From positions 186,001 through 250,000 of the forward strand of contig NW_026515528.1 of NCBI RefSeq assembly GCF_014898815.1: 64,000 nucleotides of DNA, given 5' to 3'. This stretch comes from Panonychus citri (lineage: Eukaryota > Arthropoda > Arachnida > Trombidiformes > Tetranychidae). The notes below the pieces were generated by a model. It searched no databases. It saw only the letters and a list, made by a program, of their open reading frames with translations, and was not told the DNA's origin. Positions 63,130 to 64,000 of the stretch are shown here, one piece after another. Numbering within the stretch: position 1 is the first letter of the stretch; each line of letters starts with the position of its first letter. The position numbers and the translations under genes were made by a program.

Positions 63130-64000
63130 ATTTGGAAAGGTGATTGTTTATATTTAAGGTCTTTGGTTTTGTGTTGTCACTTGTTACAAATTAAGCTGAG
63201 ATTTAAAATGGAGATTCCTTGTTGATTAATCACTAAGGGCCATGGTTAACCCATATCATGGAGATAAGAAGACACAATAATTGAATAACAATTAACTTGC
63301 GGAAAATCAGGTCCAATGGTTAAGTTGATTGTTTCTCTTTTTTTTCTACAACAGGAAATAACTCATAAAGCCTTAGAAATGTAACCAAATAAATGACAAA
63401 TAATGGAGATAATTAAATCTACTATAAACAATAGATAACGATGATAATGATGGCTGGATGAACAATGCAGGCGATAATTGTATTAATTAGAATTGAAATT
63501 TAGGTCCAAGACAAATGATCCAATGTGTATAGTTAACGAATAGAATCCGATTGTATGTATAGATACATTTACCATTCAAGTGAATAAGTTGCGTTGGGTG
63601 TGGGTATTGGATTAGAGAGAGAGAGAAAACAATTCCTTTGTTACAGTTAATCCACTCACAGAAATTAACGACGATTCCAATTAAACTCTATTAATCCTTG
63701 GTGATTCTCTTTAAATCCTAAAGAATATAAAGTAAAAAAGAACAAGAGAAAATAAGTTGATAAATTGTAACACAGAAAAAGAAAACAAAAAAAACCATCA
63801 ACATGAACATCACCAGGTAACAGGTAAACATGAATTGATAAAAGGTTCAATGGTTAAAAAGACGATTAAACCTTATTCCATTTTAAGGGGTAACCATTGG
63901 GATAAGAACATAGGTACATACAATTAATGAACAATTAAAACTTACCTTCAATTACATTCTCTCAATGGAAATAACCTGAGAATAGAAATCACATTGAAAA
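63130..64000. other. Upstream region of the claudin-like gene, window edge
   Basis: Possible non-coding first exons on the minus strand: an AG/GTAAGT-bounded piece near 63972-63943, and a piece starting after TTTAG at about 63720 and ending before a GTGAGT near 63660. Both are suggested only by splice-like borders. Nothing else is visible before the window ends. Confidence 0.3.

Noticed and set aside
1..64000. tRNA, rRNA or CRISPR array
   Set aside because: I scanned for B-box-like GGTTCRANTCC patterns and regularly spaced repeats and found nothing convincing. The spaced AACTNAGTT dyads are too irregular and lack unique spacers of constant length.

Overview
This is AT-rich eukaryotic nuclear DNA. 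It has short GT-AG introns, many (GA)n and (GAT)n microsatellites, and proteins with long Ser, Asn, His and Ala runs. Animal-specific genes are present: a noc/elbow zinc-finger gene, an F-BAR/SH3 CIP4 gene, and a claudin-like septate-junction-type protein. Together these suggest an arthropod, and the compact AT-rich style would suit an acariform mite such as a spider mite. The species is inferred, not shown.

Layout. 1-4123: no gene seen. 4124-11741: one complete but decayed Ty3/gypsy-type LTR retrotransposon with 551-bp LTRs, a TGAT target duplication, PBS, polypurine tract, gag, protease, RT-RNaseH-integrase, and an extra reading frame after pol with RING-like and TRAF-type zinc-finger patterns. 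11742-36435: a 24.7-kb gene-poor stretch full of microsatellites, probably the regulatory flank of the noc gene. 36436-38553 (-): noc/elB. 40462-41905 (+): thiamin pyrophosphokinase, 5 exons. 42728-50871 (-): CIP4/Toca-1, 7 exons. 51882-52121 (+): small Ala/Gly/Ser-rich secreted-type peptide. 52806-53936 (+): HERPUD-like ER protein without a ubiquitin-like domain. 54702-57693 (-): cytosolic alanyl-tRNA synthetase with a one-base frameshift. 59335-60009 (+): unrecognised gene. 60531-63129 (-): claudin-like gene with two apparently alternative first exons.

Most unusual content. The retrotransposon carries two families of structured cis-motifs. The first is a set of 23 dyads built on the core AACTNAGTT, spread over LTRs, coding and non-coding parts. 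The bases outside the core differ from copy to copy yet stay self-complementary. The second is a set of leader stem-loops between the primer-binding site and gag that show the same loop, AAGTGC, on different stems. One dyad and one stem-loop share a strand and would compete. With the post-pol RING/TRAF-type frame, these are the best candidates for something undescribed.

The host genes are arranged mostly head to head: noc/TPK, CIP4/secreted peptide, AlaRS/59335 gene. Three of these shared upstream regions contain a GCCATCT-centred motif resembling a CTCF or YY1 site. Single-base indels in AlaRS and the 59335 gene, and mainly indel differences between the LTRs, suggest that some apparent frameshifts may be assembly errors.
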